Assembly (NCBI GenBank): GCA_018613035.1 | Contig: JAGGRA010000028.1 | Span: 62,001-126,000, forward strand | Direction of reading: 5' to 3' | DNA length: 64,000 nt | From: Pseudomonas sp. ISL-84 | Lineage (GTDB): Bacteria > Bacillota > Bacilli > Bacillales > Cytobacillaceae | Shown here: in pieces, positions 60,780 to 64,000 of the stretch | Position numbering within the stretch: the stretch's first letter is position 1 | Layout: each line of letters opens with the position of its first letter | The notes under the pieces: model-generated | Seen by the model: the letters and a program-made list of their open reading frames with translations, nothing else | The model's database searches: none | What the model was told of the DNA's origin: nothing | Made by a program: the position numbers and the translations under genes

Positions 60780-61079
60780 TTGAACAACTGGATCTCAGCG
60801 CTTTTCAATAATATGGGCAATATGCGCAGGCCTTTAATGAACATGTTTGGAATGAAAAAGAGAAGAAACAACTGGGGATGGCTTTGGGGATCCCTCCTTA
60901 GCCTCGTTTTAAGTACAGCAGCATATGGATTTACACGAGCACGCAATAACAATGGGAATATTCATCCCATGCAGGAAATCATGAATAACTCCCGAATGAC
61001 AAATGCATTTCAAAAGCAAAACTTGGCAGGACTTACTGAGTTTGCAGATGAATTAGGCTTTGATAAGAAAAAGCAATAA
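60780..61079 (+). CDS. hypothetical single-span membrane protein (99 aa)
   Basis: TTG at 60780 follows AAGGAG at 9 bases. The product is Asn/Met/Arg-rich at the N-terminus (MNNWISALFNNMGNMRRPLM), with a hydrophobic span (WGWLWGSLLSLVLSTAAYGF, about 32-51) and a polar tail. No family is recognised. A terminator follows. Confidence 0.68.
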   Translation: MNNWISALFNNMGNMRRPLMNMFGMKKRRNNWGWLWGSLLSLVLSTAAYGFTRARNNNGNIHPMQEIMNNSRMTNAFQKQNLAGLTEFADELGFDKKKQ

Positions 61080-61085
61080 ATTTAG

Positions 61086-61113
61086 AATGTCCACAGAAAT
61101 GTGGGCATTTTTT
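61086..61113 (+). terminator. intrinsic terminator
   Basis: AATGTCCACA and TGTGGGCATT form a 10-bp stem (one G-T pair) with a GAAA loop and T-run. Confidence 0.88.
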
Positions 61114-61133
61114 ATTAGTGGAGCCAACTGTAA

Positions 61134-61256
<123 letters not shown>

Positions 61257-61302
61257 TAATAAGAACATTTGAATAAAAAACTTTTAAGCAGGAGAGATCT
61301 TT

Positions 61303-61674
61303 ATGTGGGAATTAGTTAATGGAAAGTTAATTCAAAAAACAGATGAAACCAGAAAAAAATTTAGAACGAATATTAGCAAAACAATTCTTGACCAATTGGA
61401 GAATTTAGCAGCTGAATACGATACACATGTGAATTATTTACTCGAAAACGGATTGCAAGCCGTATTAGAGCAAGGTGTTATTACATACGATAAAAAAACC
61501 AGACCCAAAGATCGCGTTCAATATAAAACGACTTACGATAAAGAATTATTAGAAAAAGTTAAAGATTTTGCAAAGGTACACCAGCTATTTATAAATGATG
61601 TCATCGAGTATAGCGTAAATTTTATCGATTTGAAGAACATAAAAAACAGCAGCTACAAAAACAGGGTGGAGTAG
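61303..61674 (+). CDS. hypothetical RHH-like protein (123 aa)
   Basis: This basic cytosolic protein contains two similar halves. The first is FRTNISKTILDQLENLAAEYDTHVNYLLENGLQAVL and the second YKTTYDKELLEKVKDFAKVHQLFINDVIEYSVNFI, each a strand followed by two helices. That is the shape of a ribbon-helix-helix unit, so it may be a tandem RHH DNA-binding protein. No named family is recognised. AGGAGAG precedes the ATG. Confidence 0.65.
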   Translation: MWELVNGKLIQKTDETRKKFRTNISKTILDQLENLAAEYDTHVNYLLENGLQAVLEQGVITYDKKTRPKDRVQYKTTYDKELLEKVKDFAKVHQLFINDVIEYSVNFIDLKNIKNSSYKNRVE

Positions 61675-62131
61675 CTGCAAGCTGCTTTATTAATAAATTT
61701 CATACAACGCCCCGAACATAATATATATTATAGGAAGTAATGAGGAAAGTGAAATAAAAGGTCTCATTATCTAAGTATACTTAAGATAGTGAGACGAAAT
61801 AAAGATTTTTACTGAAATTTTATTTTCTTTACTTTTAATCCATTTTGATCAGAAATCTTATTCTAAGTTCATTTTTCATTTATTACTACATATAAATCGT
61901 TTGATCCTCGGATTCCAGATTTACTGCCAGCTTCATTAATTTATAATAGCCTGAAATTTCGTGCCGGGATCATTTTTTTTTACTATAATCAATCATTCCC
62001 AAACAATTTAATATTTTATTATAAAACAATTTTTCTATTGCCCTCTTTATTAAAATTTCTCCTTAGTTTACATAACGTGATTATCAGCAACTTGTGTATG
62101 TGCTTTATTACTCATTTATAAAATATTCCTC
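61675..62131. other. 457-base AT-rich intergenic region
   Basis: This is very AT-rich with no coherent frame. It contains the palindrome at 61761-61795; nothing else is recognised. Confidence 0.5.
61761..61795 (+). other. 35-base near-perfect palindrome
   Basis: GTCTCATTATCTAAGTA and TACTTAAGATAGTGAGAC are inverted with one G-T pair and one unpaired base, centred on GTATAC. A purine stretch and then TTTTT follow 15 bases later. It may be a late terminator for the upstream gene or a protein-binding site. Confidence 0.4.
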
Positions 62132-62266
62132 TTATTCACTATCCTGGGTATTGTTAAAGAACATTTCTGCTTCATCATTCTTTTTCTCTGTATTTTTGTC
62201 CTTCTCCCCCATTTTCCCATCGGATTCATAGCTCAATTTATAAGTATTTTCTTCGTTTTTCTTCAA
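62132..62266 (-). CDS. small charged hypothetical protein (44 aa)
   Basis: TTG at 62266 follows AAAGGAGTG with 8-base spacing. The product is highly charged and hydrophilic (MKKNEENTYKLSYESDGKMG ... NTQDSE), as in some small spore or stress proteins, but no family is recognised. The frame is open upstream to 62500, but that part overlaps the staygreen gene and its terminator. Confidence 0.5.
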   Translation of the reverse strand: MKKNEENTYKLSYESDGKMGEKDKNTEKKNDEAEMFFNNTQDSE

Positions 62267-62320
62267 CTTTATCACTCCTTTGCTCCTATGTTTTGTTTTG
62301 TTATTATTTTTATTCAAGAA

Positions 62321-62353
62321 AACAAAAAACACAGGTATCCTGTGTTTTTTGTT
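62321..62353 (-). terminator. intrinsic terminator of the staygreen-family gene
   Basis: AACAAAAAACACAGG and CCTGTGTTTTTTGTT form a perfect 15-bp stem with a TAT loop, with T-runs on both strands; it overlaps the end of the minus-strand gene. Confidence 0.9.
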
Positions 62354-62825
62354 AAGCAAGCTGCAAAGCCGCTTTAAGATATTTTCTTGGTGTATCGTAA
62401 TAGAGTATTTTGTTAAATTGCGGATAAACCGATTCAAAATGTATAAAGATTGGTGAATCGAGGAGCCATGGATAGTTCGAGTAGAAGGATCTATCACCAT
62501 AAACCATTGCTGTTAAGGCAAGTGCCAGCTCTTTTTGGAAAATCATGAACCTTATTTTGGAGTATTGTTCATCAAATTCCCCTCCGCTGATATACACCTT
62601 CCCGCTCAGTACATACTGGCCCATTTGCGGCAGCCATTCTGCAAACACTTCATCACGGAATTTAGGATTGATTGCACTTAGATCATAAAAGCCGCCTATC
62701 GACAGAAATAAATCTCCTGTAGCATCTGAATGTGTAAGCGTGTATTTCCTGCGATCTACGGGCCTAAATTCAGTCGCAGGAGGCAAATACTTGACTGCGA
62801 GCTTAGATGGATTAAACTTATTCAT
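62352..62825 (-). CDS. staygreen family protein
   Basis: This 157-residue protein (MNKFNPSKLAVKYLPPATEF...) matches the staygreen (SGR) family pattern: FNPSKL, RKYTLTHSDATGDLFLSIG, FRDEVFAEWLPQ, VYISGGE and RFMIFQKELALALTAMVYGDR. Plant SGR removes Mg from chlorophyll a; bacterial homologues occur in non-photosynthetic Firmicutes with unknown substrates. It is cytosolic. ATG 62825 stands after a GGGGGG stretch; an ATG seven codons earlier lacks a site. Confidence 0.85.
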   Translation of the reverse strand: MNKFNPSKLAVKYLPPATEFRPVDRRKYTLTHSDATGDLFLSIGGFYDLSAINPKFRDEVFAEWLPQMGQYVLSGKVYISGGEFDEQYSKIRFMIFQKELALALTAMVYGDRSFYSNYPWLLDSPIFIHFESVYPQFNKILYYDTPRKYLKAALQLA

Positions 62826-62900
62826 ATAAGCGCCCCCCATAAGCAAATATACTTATGTTAGTTTATGAACACCGCTAATAAACGTGACAGATGCCTAATA

Positions 62901-63665
62901 CTAATTGGAACTGCGGGGATTCATTTTCATTATTTTCGTGTTTTTCAACATCCATTTGCCTTTTTCATACTTCCAGAAAGATTCCACAAAAGCGATCGTA
63001 TCAGCATTATTAGCCCCGCTTATTCTCTGCACGCCCAGCAATCCTTTCGCTCCTTCTACAGGCGTTATCTTTAATGTACTAAAAGGGTTTACTATTAGCT
63101 CAGTTGGTTCACTAAGCTTCCCATTTACATATAGTCCAAGACGCTCATACTCCTCGCCGCGGTCTCTTAAATCAAAGGAATATGATTGGCTTGTATCTTG
63201 AATGCTGACAGATGCTTTATAACCGTTTTCAAATTGGCTATTGATTACTAAGGGGCTAGGTATCGTTAAGTCAGTTAATTTGAAGTCTTTTAAGGAATAC
63301 AAATAAAAATTGGATAATCCCCCGCTTCCGCCTGTCGGAATGCTGATATACATTTCTTTGATGCCATCACGATTCAAATCTTCAAATTGAATCTGTGGTT
63401 CATATCCGCCTGCAAGCTCTGTTTTGTAAGTTTTCCCGTCAGTGGCCGCTATCTCCAAAACGATTTCCTTTAAAAAAGCAGCCCCGTCTTCATAATAGAC
63501 ACCTTTTATGTAAATCGTATCCTCCTTCTTATCACCGGACACATCTACTTTATCTTTAGAGATCGTAATGTTTTTCTCTTCCTCCTCACCAGCGTAAACA
63601 CCTGTTATGGCTGATAAAGACATAAAAAAGAAAGCAGCAAACGCAAAGAGCAATTCCTTTTTCAT
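62901..63665 (-). CDS. secreted hypothetical protein with FG-GAP-like motif
   Basis: This 254-residue protein has a signal peptide (MKKELLFAFAAFFFMSLSAI, cleavage near VYA-G). The mature part starts with a charged region, then has FEDLNRDGIKEMYISIPTGG, a calcium-binding FG-GAP/VCBS-type loop (DLNRDG), in a beta-rich protein. The C-terminus includes SFWKYEKGKWMLKNTKIMKM. No family name is certain. GGGGAGG precedes the ATG. Confidence 0.72.
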   Translation of the reverse strand: MKKELLFAFAAFFFMSLSAITGVYAGEEEEKNITISKDKVDVSGDKKEDTIYIKGVYYEDGAAFLKEIVLEIAATDGKTYKTELAGGYEPQIQFEDLNRDGIKEMYISIPTGGSGGLSNFYLYSLKDFKLTDLTIPSPLVINSQFENGYKASVSIQDTSQSYSFDLRDRGEEYERLGLYVNGKLSEPTELIVNPFSTLKITPVEGAKGLLGVQRISGANNADTIAFVESFWKYEKGKWMLKNTKIMKMNPRSSN

Positions 63666-63729
63666 AATGAATCCTCCCCTATTTTTTTGTTAGCTTCCCC
63701 ATGTATGGAAATTTAATGTAAGAAAGTAT

Positions 63730-63762
63730 AAAAAAACCTCCTATCACAATGGATAGGAGGTT
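63730..63762 (-). terminator. intrinsic terminator of the symporter gene
   Basis: On the minus strand AACCTCCTAT and ATAGGAGGTT form a 10-bp stem followed by a T-run. Confidence 0.9.
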
Positions 63763-63774
63763 CCCATATAATCC

Positions 63775-64000
63775 TTATTTACCTGTCTTCTTTAAAGCAC
63801 TTTCTTTTGTCTCCCATGATTCAATTCCATCAATTCCAGGGATAGAATCAGCATAAAATATCGGATCTTTTCCTTCTTTTCGCTGGGCCTTATAATCCTT
63901 AAGTGCGGCAAAGGCAATCTTTCCAAGCATTGTAATGGCAATTAAGTTGATTATCGCCATAATGCCCATGAATAAATCAGCAAGGCCCCAAACGGTAGCC
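63775..64000 (-). CDS. alanine/glycine:cation symporter (AGCS), C-terminal part
   Basis: Only the last 74 or so codons lie in the window; the gene runs off the right edge. They include VWGLADLFMGIMAIINLIAI (last membrane span), FAALKDYKAQRKEGKDPIFY and the polar end. This ending is typical of AGCS sodium/alanine symporters. The frame is open to the last base, so the start is outside. Confidence 0.82.
   Translation of the reverse strand, partial: ATVWGLADLFMGIMAIINLIAITMLGKIAFAALKDYKAQRKEGKDPIFYADSIPGIDGIESWETKESALKKTGK

Overview
This window looks like a chromosomal segment of a low-GC, spore-forming member of the Bacillaceae. Many predicted proteins match B. subtilis families (YkuK, PpiB, IspA, DesK/DesR, HtpG, PepF, YpbS-like, YndM-like, DUF1657/DUF421 proteins). 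AGGAGG-type ribosome binding sites are strong, TTG and GTG starts are common, and most genes end in a hairpin plus T-run. A Cytobacillus/Bacillus firmus-like organism would fit, but that is inference. No rRNA, tRNA, CRISPR array or prophage was seen.

Layout. 1-9.8 kb: a DNA2/NAM7-type helicase, a ring-cleaving dioxygenase, a class A penicillin-binding protein, an HD protein, a HAD phosphatase, cyclophilin PpiB and a Mug-type glycosylase. 10-18.6 kb: intracellular protease IspA overlapping a non-secreted endonuclease I, an alkyltransferase-like protein, a DacC-type peptidase, a YceI protein behind an MhqR-like operator, a SUV3-like helicase and endonuclease IV. 18.6-23.3 kb: dehydrogenase and oxidoreductase genes, with a dispersed Bacillaceae repeat at about 19.9 kb.

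23.4-32.4 kb: a compact [NiFe] hydrogenase operon, hypA-B-F-C-D-E, a cytochrome b5-like protein, small subunit, large subunit and maturation protease. Missing export signals and a CSGN proximal-cluster motif point to a cytosolic group 2a type uptake enzyme. 32.6-45.7 kb: a DEAD-box helicase; the cold-sensing set des-desK-desR with a long dyad before des; ilvE behind a promoter-leader-terminator region; a deaminase probably started by AUU; an orphan patatin; a GH18 glycosidase; and a DUF438-family protein lacking its N-terminal domain. 45.8-48.9 kb: pepF, whose terminator hairpin has been split by an IS3-family element.

49.0-54.4 kb is the most unusual part: a SenB-like glycosyltransferase, a selenocysteine-containing SelD (in-frame TGA plus bacterial SECIS hairpin), a PhnD/E/C-like ABC transporter, and a NodB-type deacetylase whose strong start leads into Met-Ala-Asn-Cys-Pro-TGA, then an open frame and a plausible SECIS hairpin. 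I read this as a selenium uptake and selenometabolite module with two selenoproteins; only the SelD part is strongly supported. 54.4-64 kb: htpG under a perfect CIRCE operator, an APC permease, a DUF421/DUF1657 set, small unknown genes, a staygreen-family protein, a secreted protein and the C-terminal end of an AGCS symporter cut by the window edge.
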